A DNA stretch of 14,323 nucleotides. Origin: CAZRIE01 sp964600075. Its GTDB lineage: Bacteria > Bacteroidota > Bacteroidia > Flavobacteriales > Flavobacteriaceae. This document shows positions 6,315-13,243 of this stretch, in pieces; the first letter of the stretch is position 1, and every line of letters starts with the position of its first letter. A program made the position numbers and the translations under genes. The notes beneath the pieces are model-generated. The model searched no databases and was not told the origin of the DNA. It saw nothing but the letters and a program-made list of their open reading frames with translations. Location: positions 1 to 14,323 of the forward strand of contig CAZRIE010000109.1 of the NCBI GenBank assembly GCA_964600075.1, given 5' to 3'.

Positions 6315-7442
6315 ATGGAGGGTAATCTGAACTTGAATTTTCAGCCCATAATAGATTTGTTCGGATTCATACAAGGTGTAACCTTGGGTATTTTACTTGT
6401 TATTATAAACAAGCGAAAATATAGAAGCACTTTTTTTCTCGGTCTTTTTCTAATATTCTACTCGCTTCAATTAATAGTATTTATTTTCGACAACCCTAAT
6501 TCATTCATATTTAGCCCCAATTTATTTCTTTTACCCTTCAATTTCTCATGGTTAATTTTCCCCTTGTTCTTTCTCTACACCCAACAAGTTTCAATACTTT
6601 CTAATGTTAAGACCAAATATTGGTTGCTTTATCCCGGTATAATAGCCTTCTCTATTCAAATAGTTGTTTTTTTTCTTCCCTATGATACTAAACAAGTTAT
6701 TGCCAATAGTGAATTGTTCAGTCTTTTATTTTGGGAATTGGCGGATTTTTATTCTTGGATTATAGGCATCTGGAATTTACGCTTACTCTATAGACATAGA
6801 ATAGAGGTTCAAAACACATACTCTTTTATTACTTATAAAGAATTACAATGGGCCCGCATTTTTCTTATCTATCTTTTATCTATATCCATAATTTCCCATA
6901 TTCTAACCTATGGTTACGCCATACTGTCTCATTATAAAGTTTACTTAGCAGCATTGGATTTAATTGCCATTTATTGGTTATCTTATTTTGGAATTGTTCA
7001 ACGCAATGTACTCTCTATATTAACTAATGCGGGGTTCTCCGGTGATTCCCAAAATAAACCCATTGAGCAAAAACTATCGGCTACCATCGCGCCGAAGAAG
7101 TTGGAAGGTCTTATGATGAAAATAGAGAATCATATGACACGCACTGAAAGTTTTATGAATCCCGATCTGACCATTATGGATCTTGCCGAAGGAATAAATG
7201 GACATCCAAAATCTGTATCGATTGCTATCAACAGCAATAGTAAACAAAACTTCAATTCTTATGTGAACCAATTCCGTATCGAAAAAGCCATATCACTCTT
7301 AACAAAAAAGAAAATGGAAAACTTAAGCATCGAAGGAATTGGCAAAGAGGCTGGGTTTCATAGTAAGAGCGCTTTCTATTCGGCTTTCAAAAAGTTTACC
7401 GGTACAACTCCATCGAAGTACAAAGAAAATGTAATAGCATGA
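6315..7442 (+). CDS. Membrane-anchored AraC-family regulator (7TM + HTH)
   Basis: The 375-residue protein has an N-terminal half of about seven hydrophobic helices (residues ~10-235) and a C-terminal AraC-type DNA-binding domain (~270-372). The DNA-binding part shows FMNPDLTIMDLAEGINGHPKSVS, the linker FNSYVNQFRIEKAISLL and the second helix-turn-helix IEGIGKEAGFHSKSAFYSAFKKFTG, ending in TPSKYKE, all standard AraC landmarks. This architecture is common in Bacteroidota and suggests a membrane sensor coupled directly to transcription; the signal and targets are unknown. GGGAG lies about 8 bases before the ATG and could serve as a ribosome binding site. The gene stands alone between a terminator and a decayed region. 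Confidence 0.9.
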   Translation: MEGNLNLNFQPIIDLFGFIQGVTLGILLVIINKRKYRSTFFLGLFLIFYSLQLIVFIFDNPNSFIFSPNLFLLPFNFSWLIFPLFFLYTQQVSILSNVKTKYWLLYPGIIAFSIQIVVFFLPYDTKQVIANSELFSLLFWELADFYSWIIGIWNLRLLYRHRIEVQNTYSFITYKELQWARIFLIYLLSISIISHILTYGYAILSHYKVYLAALDLIAIYWLSYFGIVQRNVLSILTNAGFSGDSQNKPIEQKLSATIAPKKLEGLMMKIENHMTRTESFMNPDLTIMDLAEGINGHPKSVSIAINSNSKQNFNSYVNQFRIEKAISLLTKKKMENLSIEGIGKEAGFHSKSAFYSAFKKFTGTTPSKYKENVIA

Positions 7443-7715
7443 CTTCAAATTGTCTTTTGCAATTCTTTGTATGAAAATTGGGATCCGCAATGGGTACTAA
7501 TTCCTTAAAAATACCTCCTAAACCCTCAAATAACTCCTTTTCGGTTCTAAATTCTGAAATCAGAACTTCTTCGTGCCTCAATTTATAGACAAAACCCAGG
7601 TACTTTTACAATATTTGCACACCAAAATAATCAAGGCCGATAGGGTTCAATATATTGTTTGTCAACTCAATAAATACTTTTGATGAATCTAAAAAATCGT
7701 AGAAGAAAATAGTCT
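7443..7715. other. Intergenic region with a possible minus-strand coding remnant
   Basis: No intact gene is seen. On the minus strand, from about 7602 down to about 7440, an open frame reads like ordinary protein (for example LRHEEVLISEFRTEKELF and GGIFKELVPIADPNF). It has an upstream in-frame stop and runs on into the antisense of the AraC-type gene. The composition suggests a gene remnant rather than a functional gene; I could not assign a family. Confidence 0.3.
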
Positions 7716-7910
7716 ATGAAAACATTGGATAAAGAAGCTTGGATTTTCTTGACCATTCTGTGGGGTTTATTCATACTCTGGGAATATCAACTTTTTAGCT
7801 TATAATTTTTTGCAAAAGAGCATGACATTGCATATGATTTATTAGTTCTAATTATTTTAATTCTCATCGCTGTACGGATAATATATAGTCAACTTGAAAA
7901 TAGAAGATAG
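7716..7910 (+). pseudogene. Small two-helix membrane protein with an internal stop
   Basis: From ATG 7716 to TAG 7908-7910 the frame encodes a 64-codon protein with two hydrophobic helices: WIFLTILWGLFILW in the first half and LLVLIILILIAVRIIY in the second, ending in a charged tail (QLENRR). A TAA at 7803-7805 splits it after 29 residues. Since the sequence after the stop is still in frame and membrane-like, a recent nonsense change is likely. It ends 3 bases before the decayed cupin gene, as in an operon. Family not recognised. Confidence 0.5.
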
Positions 7911-7913
7911 CCT

Positions 7914-8318
7914 TTGAAATGTATCGAAGTAAATGCAGTTGGAAATTTCGATTCCTGGGACTCCATTAGACTGAGCGAACTTAAAAGGAAAGAAATAAGC
8001 GAGTCACTAGGTCAGAAGCTTTTATTCGAAAATGAAAACATCAGGGTTTGGTAGGTAGTTTTGTCCCCTGGTGAACGTCTTCCTTTTCGTAAAATTAGCA
8101 ATGACTACAATTTCACATCGACAACGGATGGCTTGGCCATGAGCCGAGATGCGAATGGCAAAATGGTCTTAGTTATAGCAAAAAAAGGAGAACCTAAATC
8201 TGTAAAGCATAATGGCAACGAGTCGATTTGTGATTTTTAAAATATTGACGAAAATATTCTTTTTCTTCACGCTATAGAGTTTAAACCATTGATCAAAAGA
8301 TCCGAAAAACGAAAATAA
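7914..8318 (+). pseudogene. Cupin-domain protein broken by two nonsense codons (copy 2)
   Basis: The frame from TTG 7914 to TAA 8316 aligns along nearly all its length with copy 1 at 416-862: GNFDSWD, LFENENIRVW, PFRK, NDYNFTSTTDG and a C-terminal strand ending in EFKP. Two stops interrupt it: TAG 8052-8054 just after RVW, and TAA 8238-8240. Both fall where BauB-like cupins or copy 1 carry Glu (GAG to TAG, GAA to TAA). The cupin histidines of the first motif are gone. The start position aligned with copy 1 is TTG, not ATG. It follows a broken membrane-protein gene by 3 bases, so the whole operon appears dead. Confidence 0.7.
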
Positions 8319-8425
8319 AATCATTTCAATAGTTTATATATCAAGTGATTATCTGCATTTTCAATAAAATGAAAAGAGAAGTAAAGTTCCCCCGTAAGTA
8401 ACTTTTCGGCAGAAAATCACAATAG

Positions 8426-8455
8426 CCGCCCTGATATTTGTCAGGGCGGTTTTTT
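8426..8455 (+). terminator. Strong rho-independent terminator
   Basis: CCGCCCTGA (8426-8434) pairs perfectly with TCAGGGCGG (8441-8449) around a 6-base loop and is followed by six T residues. It sits about 108 bases after the dead cupin gene, whose terminator it may once have been, and only 11 bases before the MOSC start codon, so it insulates that gene from upstream transcription. Confidence 0.88.
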
Positions 8456-8462
8456 ATCTTTA
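8455..8462 (+). promoter_or_regulatory. Possible -7 box of the MOSC operon
   Basis: TATCTTTA matches TAnnTTTG at seven of eight positions and lies 4 bases before the MOSC ATG, which would give a leaderless or nearly leaderless mRNA. The nearest upstream TTG (8438-8440) is 14 bases away, shorter than usual, so this is tentative. Confidence 0.3.
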
Positions 8463-8466
8463 GGGA

Positions 8467-9099
8467 ATGAAAATCATTTCTACTAATATCGGCGAACCCA
8501 CCTCCTTCGTTTGGAACGGAAAAGAAGAGGTGACTGGCATCTTTAAATATCCGGTTGACGAACCCCTCTTCCTCAGAAAAAATGATGTTGCAAAAGATAC
8601 CATTATCAATCGGGTCAACCATGGAGGTCTGAACAAAGCATGTTACCTTTTTGCTTCGGATAATTATCCGTATTGGCAAAAATTATATCCATATTTGAAG
8701 TGGGATTGGGGCATGTTCGGAGAAAATCTTACAGTAGAAGGCCTAAGCGAATCCGAAGTGCGCATCGGTGATATTTATAAAATTGGGACAGCACTTGCAC
8801 AAATCTCCCAACCACGCGAACCCTGTTATAAATTAGGCGTAAGGTTTGACGACCCGTCCATATTGAAAAAATTCATTCTCCATAGGCGTCCCGGTACTTA
8901 TGCTCGAATTCTAGAAGAAGGAGAGGTACAAAAAGGAGATGAATTTCAACTGGTCGAGCAATCAAAAAATACACTCACCGTACAACAGTTCTATGAACTG
9001 ATGTTTGCGAAGGAGAAGTCTGAACAATTACTCAAACTTTTTCTGGACAACCCATCGGTACCTCAATACAAAAAGGAACGGTATAAAAAGTATCTTTAG
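8467..9099 (+). CDS. MOSC-domain protein, YiiM-like
   Basis: This 210-residue protein matches the YiiM group of MOSC (molybdenum cofactor sulfurase C-terminal) proteins. Visible marks are VNHGGLNKACYLFASDNYPYW (starting at residue 50), FGENLTVEGLSE (84-95), VRIGD (98-102) and QPREPCYKL (115-123) with the conserved Cys120. YiiM of E. coli is linked to reduction of N-hydroxylated purines using molybdenum cofactor, so a soluble detoxifying reductase or cofactor-binding role is likely. It is the first gene of a two-gene operon; the DoxX-like gene follows after 5 bases. The ATG lies directly after a terminator and a -7-like box. Length is normal for the group (about 210-220). Confidence 0.9.
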   Translation: MKIISTNIGEPTSFVWNGKEEVTGIFKYPVDEPLFLRKNDVAKDTIINRVNHGGLNKACYLFASDNYPYWQKLYPYLKWDWGMFGENLTVEGLSESEVRIGDIYKIGTALAQISQPREPCYKLGVRFDDPSILKKFILHRRPGTYARILEEGEVQKGDEFQLVEQSKNTLTVQQFYELMFAKEKSEQLLKLFLDNPSVPQYKKERYKKYL

Positions 9100-9104
9100 C
9101 GGTT

Positions 9105-9464
9105 ATGAACTACCCTTGGCACTTCTACCTTATGGCAGCTACTTATCTGATAGCGGGCCTAATGCATTTTATAAGACCTAAAATGTACATGCGAATCTTG
9201 CCCGGCTATCTGCCAGGGCATAAGCTCTTAGTCACCCTTAGTGGCCTTGCAGAGATTTTTCTCGGAGTCGCATTATGTTTTTCCGCGACCAAAAATTTCG
9301 CCGTATATAGTATTATTGCCATGTTAACATTTTTTTTGCCAGTACATTTCCATATGCTTTTTGATAAAAAGGCGTCAATGGGTCTTCCCAAATGGATGTT
9401 AATATGGCGTATTCCCCTTCAATTCGGATTGATGTTCTGGGCCTACTGGTACTTAAAATTCTAG
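9105..9464 (+). CDS. DoxX-like small membrane protein
   Basis: The 119-residue product has four hydrophobic helices and reads as a DoxX/MauE-type membrane protein: YLIAGLMHFIRPKMYMRILP near the start, LSGLAEIFLGVAL in the second helix, and a final helix GLMFWAYWYLKF. The motif AGxxHFxxPxxY followed by a P-G-L/Y-P turn is typical of DoxX-like proteins of Bacteroidota. The biochemical role of such proteins is not settled; some are tied to respiratory or redox functions. It starts 5 bases after the MOSC gene, so the two are co-transcribed, which suggests a shared redox or detoxification context. Confidence 0.8.
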   Translation: MNYPWHFYLMAATYLIAGLMHFIRPKMYMRILPGYLPGHKLLVTLSGLAEIFLGVALCFSATKNFAVYSIIAMLTFFLPVHFHMLFDKKASMGLPKWMLIWRIPLQFGLMFWAYWYLKF

Positions 9465-9473
9465 CATAAAAAA

Positions 9474-9498
9474 CCCCAAGGTTTAAAAAACAATGGGG
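9474..9498. terminator. Weak bidirectional hairpin between convergent genes
   Basis: CCCCA (9474-9478) pairs with TGGGG (9494-9498) around an A-rich loop, with A runs on the left and CTTT on the right. It lies between the DoxX-like gene and the convergent secreted-protein gene and may serve both. The stem is only five pairs. Confidence 0.4.
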
Positions 9499-9531
9499 CT
9501 TTAGCTCAAACTATAGCTCAACTTAAACTAA

Positions 9532-10116
9532 CTACTTTACCACAATATCCTCAAAATAGGTATTGTTACTGTCACGAACTAAGACCGTATAACTATCTTC
9601 ATAGGCTTTTGTGAAATTGAACGCTTTTTCGATAATCATTTCGTTTACGTGTTTTTCCGAAAAAAGCAATCGGTTACTACTGTCGTATACTTCAATTTCT
9701 ACTTCCTTTTTAGAAAGGTTCAAAAGATTCAGGTAGACCTTCCCATTTTTTTTTCTAAAAACCGGCTTGCTATTCTCTTTTCTTTTAGTAATCTTGACAT
9801 CTGCACCAGCTATATTGATAGTATAGATGATGGTTTTCATCGCATCTTCGGTCGTAAAGTAATACAATCCATCTTTGAGGTTTTTCAGATCAAATTTCTT
9901 GGTGTACGAAACGTTTTCGATATTTTCGAAATAAATAACGTTGTTGTCCGCGTCTATGAGTTCTATCTTGGTTGCGCCAGATGTTGAATCCAATTCATAA
10001 ATTAGACTTTTAGCATCCGTTTTGGTTACCAAGCTCAATTTTTCTTCGTTCGCTATGCTAGTTGTTGTTACAAACATAAGTGCAATCATTGCTGCTGTTC
10101 TTACTATTTTTTTCAT
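9532..10116 (-). CDS. Secreted protein with two similar beta-rich halves
   Basis: The 194-residue product begins with a Sec signal peptide (KKIVRTAAMIALMFVTTTSIA, cleavage near residue 22). The mature part has two related segments. The first contains TKIELIDADNNVIYFENI then KKFDLKNLKDGLYYF; the second contains VEIEVYDSSNRLLFSEKH then KAFNFTKAYEDSYTVLV. Each has the pattern of beta-strands around a D-x-x-N turn, followed by a loop and a Y-x-F/V strand, as in Ig-like or sorting-domain folds of secreted Bacteroidota proteins. I do not recognise a named family or a function. The gene is alone, convergent with the MOSC/DoxX operon and divergent from the AraC/AlkB pair. There is no lipoprotein cysteine, so the protein is probably periplasmic or outside the cell. 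Confidence 0.75.
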   Translation of the reverse strand: MKKIVRTAAMIALMFVTTTSIANEEKLSLVTKTDAKSLIYELDSTSGATKIELIDADNNVIYFENIENVSYTKKFDLKNLKDGLYYFTTEDAMKTIIYTINIAGADVKITKRKENSKPVFRKKNGKVYLNLLNLSKKEVEIEVYDSSNRLLFSEKHVNEMIIEKAFNFTKAYEDSYTVLVRDSNNTYFEDIVVK

Positions 10117-10267
10117 GTCATTTTTGTTTTTAATCCTGCTTTACAACAGTGTAGGTTAATAATTTGGCACAAACTTACTGCCGAGCTATCGACCTCACTA
10201 CCACAGATTTTTCCAGTTTATGTGCTATTTTAACTATGGAATTGGCCAAAAAACGTCATAAAGGTAA

Positions 10268-10327
10268 TTTTGAACATATTTTGGTTAATTTTGCAAAGTG
10301 CTGTTGTATTATCCTACAGTAAATTTG
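10268..10327 (+). promoter_or_regulatory. Candidate promoter with phased TTTTG boxes
   Basis: TAAATTTG (10320-10327) matches TAnnTTTG exactly and ends 4 bases before the AraC-type ATG. Upstream, TTTTG occurs at 10268, 10279 and 10289, spaced 11 and 10 bases, i.e. on one face of the helix; the outer two lie in a near-repeat GGT(T)AATTTTG. These may bend DNA or bind the regulator itself. No well-spaced -33 TTG was found (nearest 13 bases). Confidence 0.4.
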
Positions 10328-10331
10328 TATT

Positions 10332-11219
10332 ATGAACAAGACTTTAGCCCTAAATCAAAAACCTGCTTTTGAAGCTATTGAACCTAGCTTCGGACACTCT
10401 TATACGTATCAGAAATTCGATGCGTCAAAGAACAACAAGCAGACCATTTGGCACTACCACCCCGAGATTGAGCTGGTGCACGTACACGGAGGGTCGGGCA
10501 AACGACAGATCGGTAGCCACGTATCATATTACTCTGACGGCGACCTTATATTAATAGGTAGTAACCTGCCCCACTGTGGATTTACCGATAAATTGACCGG
10601 AAACGAAAGTGAGACGGTCATACAAATGAAGCAAGACTTCTTGGGCAATGACTTCTTTAACATTCCCGAGATGAAGAAAATTCAATCTTTGTTTGAAATG
10701 GCCAAAGGTGGGCTTGCGTTCTCCGGCAAGACCAAACGGAAAATTGGTGAAAAAATCTTAATCTTAGAATATCAGAGCGATTTTCAACGCCTGCTTTCGA
10801 TTTTGAATATTCTAAATGAACTCGGTTCATCAAAAGAATTTAAAATATTGAATGCCGAAGGGTTCTCTTTAGAGGCCGATGTAAAAGATAATGACCGGAT
10901 CAATATCGTTTTCAACCACGTGAAAAATCGTTTTAAGGAAGAAATTACCCTAGACGAAATAGCAAATTTAGTAAGTATGACGGTACCCTCGTTCTGTCGC
11001 TACTTTAAAAAAATAACCAACAAGACTTTTGTACAGTTCGTAAACGAATACCGTCTGGTGCATGCATCTAAACTTCTGGCCGAGCAGCCCTTGAGTATTA
11101 CGGAGGTCTGTTTTGAAAGCGGATTCAACAATTTCTCGCATTTTAATAAACAGTTCAAGGCTTTTACTGGTCAAAACCCTTCCGAGTACAGAAATCAATT
11201 AAAAACGGTGCTGCAATAA
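10332..11219 (+). CDS. Cupin-sensor AraC-family transcription regulator
   Basis: The 295-residue protein has an N-terminal cupin-type ligand-binding domain (about 20-110; WHYHPEIELVHV, then GDLILIGSNLPHCGF) and a C-terminal AraC DNA-binding domain (about 190-292; ITLDEIANLVSMTVPSFCRY, FVQFVNEYRLVHASKLL, ITEVCFESGFNNFSHFNKQF, ending NPSEYR). Bacteroidota regulators of this form commonly sense carbohydrates, but the effector cannot be read here. Its TAA overlaps the ATG of an AlkB-type gene (TAATG), so the two are translationally coupled. This recalls the ada-alkB operon of E. coli, where an AraC-type activator precedes alkB, but this protein has no methyltransferase domain or methyl-acceptor Cys motif of Ada. 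An exact TAnnTTTG -7 box lies 4 bases before the ATG. Confidence 0.93.
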   Translation: MNKTLALNQKPAFEAIEPSFGHSYTYQKFDASKNNKQTIWHYHPEIELVHVHGGSGKRQIGSHVSYYSDGDLILIGSNLPHCGFTDKLTGNESETVIQMKQDFLGNDFFNIPEMKKIQSLFEMAKGGLAFSGKTKRKIGEKILILEYQSDFQRLLSILNILNELGSSKEFKILNAEGFSLEADVKDNDRINIVFNHVKNRFKEEITLDEIANLVSMTVPSFCRYFKKITNKTFVQFVNEYRLVHASKLLAEQPLSITEVCFESGFNNFSHFNKQFKAFTGQNPSEYRNQLKTVLQ

Positions 11220-11818
11220 TGGCCAATCTTTTTTCTGAGGAAATAGACATGAACCTACCTGATAGTGCCATAACCTACTATCCTGGTTTTTTAGATACCG
11301 ACAAGGCCGATTTTTATTTTGAGCACCTCAGAAAGAAAATTCCATGGCAGCAAGATGATATTAAAGTATTTGGAAAAGTATATGCTCAACCAAGGTTAAC
11401 CGCCCTTTTCGGTAACAACGGGAGGCCGTACTCCTATTCGAACATCACTATGCAACCGCATAAATTCACCAGAGAGCTACTTGAAATCAAGAAAAAGATC
11501 GAAGCTAAAAGCAATGTTAATTTCACCACCTGTTTAGCAAACCTGTATAGGGATGGCAAAGACAGCAACGGTTGGCACGCCGATAATGAAAAAGAATTGG
11601 GGCTGAACCCAGTAATCGCCTCGGTGAATTTGGGCCAAGAGCGCTTTTTTCATCTCAAACATAGAACCGAGCAAGACCTTAAGCATAAACTTTTGTTGGA
11701 ACACGGTAGCCTGTTACTGATGCAAGGGTCCACACAGCACAATTGGTTACATCAAATTGCAAAAACCGCAAGACCGATAGGAGCGCGTATCAACTTAACT
11801 TTTAGAGTTATAAACTAA
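11219..11818 (+). CDS. AlkB-type 2-oxoglutarate/Fe(II) dioxygenase
   Basis: The 199-residue protein belongs to the AlkB dioxygenase family, which removes alkyl groups from nucleic-acid bases using Fe(II), O2 and 2-oxoglutarate. Visible residues: the NLYRDGKDSNGWHADNE block with iron ligands His120 and Asp122, SVNLGQERFF (135-144), the distal iron ligand His178 in NWLHQI, and the 2-oxoglutarate arginines in RINLTFR (Arg190 and Arg196). The form resembles the short AlkB (ALKBH2/3-like) proteins common in Bacteroidota. Its ATG overlaps the stop of the upstream AraC-type regulator by one base, which implies coupled translation. An in-frame Met at residue 11 could be an alternative start, but the overlap favours the first. 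A perfect terminator begins within its stop codon. Confidence 0.93.
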   Translation: MANLFSEEIDMNLPDSAITYYPGFLDTDKADFYFEHLRKKIPWQQDDIKVFGKVYAQPRLTALFGNNGRPYSYSNITMQPHKFTRELLEIKKKIEAKSNVNFTTCLANLYRDGKDSNGWHADNEKELGLNPVIASVNLGQERFFHLKHRTEQDLKHKLLLEHGSLLLMQGSTQHNWLHQIAKTARPIGARINLTFRVIN

Positions 11819-11848
11819 AAAAATCGGTTAGTGACTAACCGATTTTTT
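11817..11848 (+). terminator. Rho-independent terminator of the AraC-AlkB operon
   Basis: TCGGTTAG (11824-11831) pairs with CTAACCGA (11835-11842) around a 3-base loop, flanked by A and T runs so that the stem extends further. The left A run starts within the AlkB stop codon. The A/T symmetry would allow it to work on both strands. A MITE is inserted directly at the end of its T run. Confidence 0.92.
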
Positions 11849-11850
11849 AA

Positions 11851-12010
11851 GAGCCCGTTTAAGAATTTATGATTGAATTTTTTATGAGCTATTTTTGATA
11901 TAGAACGAGGCAAAATTTCAAAGAATAGCAGAGCTACGGTTTTAAATTTTAACGAAATTCTGTACTATAAGAGGCATAAAAAAACAATTGATAGATTCTT
12001 AAACAGGCTC
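11851..12010. mobile_element. 160-bp MITE with 3-bp TAA target duplication
   Basis: The ends form a terminal inverted repeat starting GAGCC[C/T]GTTTAAGAAT; over the first 36 bases of each end 29 positions match, including a second shared block TTTTTTATG. The element is flanked by TAA on both sides (11848-11850 and 12011-12013). It has no open frame of note, so it must be mobilised in trans. A 3-bp TNA-type duplication and this kind of end suggest an IS5-type (IS1031/IS427-like) transposase, but this is inference. Confidence 0.75.
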
Positions 12011-12214
12011 TAAACCCTTTCACAAAGTAGATCACTGTCTTTAGCAGATGGGCGGCTACTAATTTCCTCATGACCTACTTCAATACAATAACTTCAAATC
12101 GTATACCGAGGTATAGCAGATCGTCAAGTTTCTCTTTTTTGGGATGAACTGAAAAAACTTATACGATTATAGCAATAGTCAGAATCGAAATGGTATGGTA
12201 AGACAGAACTCCAT

Positions 12215-12430
12215 TTGACGCTATTTTTTTTTCAGTTCGATGTATCGGAACAGAAAAGCATAGAAATTATGCGGGGCGATATGAAGCCAAGTAGTTTCAG
12301 AATGTGGCGAAAACGGGTGCAAGGCAGAATTACCAAGCACTCTAAGCTACGACAAGACGATTTTATCGGTTCGAATGTTCAAGGCAAAAAAATATTTTCA
12401 GAAATAAGATTTCAAAACGGTAAGGTGTAG
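12215..12430 (+). pseudogene. Possible gene remnant, 71 codons
   Basis: The frame from TTG 12215 to TAG 12428-12430 reads like the C-terminal part of a protein: KSIEIMRGDMKPSSFRMW, then RITKHSKLRQDDFIGSNVQ, ending in FSEIRFQNGKV. The composition (Lys/Arg plus regular strands) is more like real coding sequence than chance, but there is no ATG at a sensible position, no ribosome binding site, and a TAG 12 codons upstream. It could be the tail of a truncated gene. I do not recognise the family. Confidence 0.35.
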
Positions 12431-12436
12431 CGTTTT

Positions 12437-12464
12437 GCTCCTTCTCCTACAAAGGGAAAGGAGC
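12437..12464 (+). terminator. Imperfect hairpin between convergent frames
   Basis: GCTCCTTCTCC (12437-12447) and GGGAAAGGAGC (12454-12464) can pair with two central mismatches around a 6-base loop. It sits just past the ends of the 12215-12430 frame and the S1/P1 nuclease gene. There is no clean T run, so it may be a weak terminator or a dispersed repeat. Confidence 0.35.
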
Positions 12465-12469
12465 CTCTT

Positions 12470-13243
12470 TCATTCAAATAATCCGTTTAGAACCTTCGCC
12501 AATCGCAATCCCCCTTTTTGAAGTTGTATTTCAACTGTATCCCACCAAACGTACCTGTAACGATAGAATAACTTTTCGCCTACCTCAACAGAATCATAGA
12601 TTTCATTGGCAATATCTTGAGATTCTTCCACCCAATCGTAAATACCGCCCAGTTGAATACTTTTCTTTTGTGCTTCTGTCAAACGAGGTAACGAAGTCGC
12701 CAATTCGGTATAGCTCATTTCGTAATCGTTGATCATATTGGCATCCCAAACTTTATGTAGATTACTTCCTTTGTTGAACCATTGAACCTGAATGTCATTA
12801 CCCCCTTTATCTTCAAGTCGCCCAACATGCATAGGCTGATGCAGATCACCTATCAGGTGAACTAACATTTTGAGGTAGAAAGCCTTATCTTCTTTTGAAC
12901 TGTTTTTATCCTTTACGATTTCGATACACTTTTCAATTCCGATTATTAAATCTCCATATTTACTAGGTTCGACATCGGTATATTTTTTATCTGCAGGAAA
13001 ATTGACATAATGCCATGCACTGAACTTTCGATAGGTACTATCGGCCTTTATCTCATCGGCAAAATTCGAGACAGCTGCCAGACTTTGCCCGTTCAATAAC
13101 TTGGTAATGGCACGTTTTGCTTTTCTGGTCAGGTGCTCTTCGGCAACCTCGCCAACGGCCCTGTGGCCCATTTTTGACCAAATGTCATCGTTTGCAAAAG
13201 ACAAGTTCGAAAGTAAAAGTAATAGAAAGATAGTTTTTTTCAT
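12470..13243 (-). CDS. Secreted S1/P1-type nuclease
   Basis: S1/P1 nucleases are secreted zinc enzymes that cut single-stranded DNA and RNA and remove 3' phosphates, often to scavenge phosphate or nucleosides. The 257-residue product has a Sec signal peptide (to about residue 17) and the trinuclear zinc site of the family: Trp22, His27, Asp63, His78 (WHYVNF), His129, Asp133 and His139 (LVHLIGDLHQPMHVGR), His163 and Asp167 (LHKVWD). Spacings W-x4-H, D-x14-H, H-x3-D-x5-H and H-x3-D match P1 nuclease. In P1 the Trp is the mature N-terminus; here a few residues (NDDI) would remain before it unless cleavage occurs later. The gene is alone, with its start close to the divergent penicillin-binding protein gene. 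Confidence 0.95.
   Translation of the reverse strand: MKKTIFLLLLLSNLSFANDDIWSKMGHRAVGEVAEEHLTRKAKRAITKLLNGQSLAAVSNFADEIKADSTYRKFSAWHYVNFPADKKYTDVEPSKYGDLIIGIEKCIEIVKDKNSSKEDKAFYLKMLVHLIGDLHQPMHVGRLEDKGGNDIQVQWFNKGSNLHKVWDANMINDYEMSYTELATSLPRLTEAQKKSIQLGGIYDWVEESQDIANEIYDSVEVGEKLFYRYRYVWWDTVEIQLQKGGLRLAKVLNGLFE

Larger units (their letters stand above)
12011..12469. other. Gene-poor stretch with likely coding debris
   Basis: No intact gene is seen. On the minus strand next to the MITE (about 12085-12010) a short frame reads like protein (for example SSRPSAKDSDLL) and ends exactly at the MITE junction, but it is crossed by a stop and would need a frameshift to continue upstream. On the plus strand a 71-codon frame (12215-12430) lies before the hairpin at 12437; it is listed separately. 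Confidence 0.4.

Noticed and set aside
7803..8240. Stop-codon readthrough or recoding in the membrane-protein/cupin operon
   Set aside because: Three different stops (TAA, TAG, TAA) with no recoding structure seen; ordinary nonsense decay is simpler, and copy 1 is decayed too.
8341..8679. 112-codon minus-strand frame
   Set aside because: It crosses the perfect terminator at 8426-8455 and the MOSC start; no protein-like motif seen.
9649..9987. 112-codon plus-strand frame rich in Phe
   Set aside because: Antisense shadow of the secreted-protein gene.
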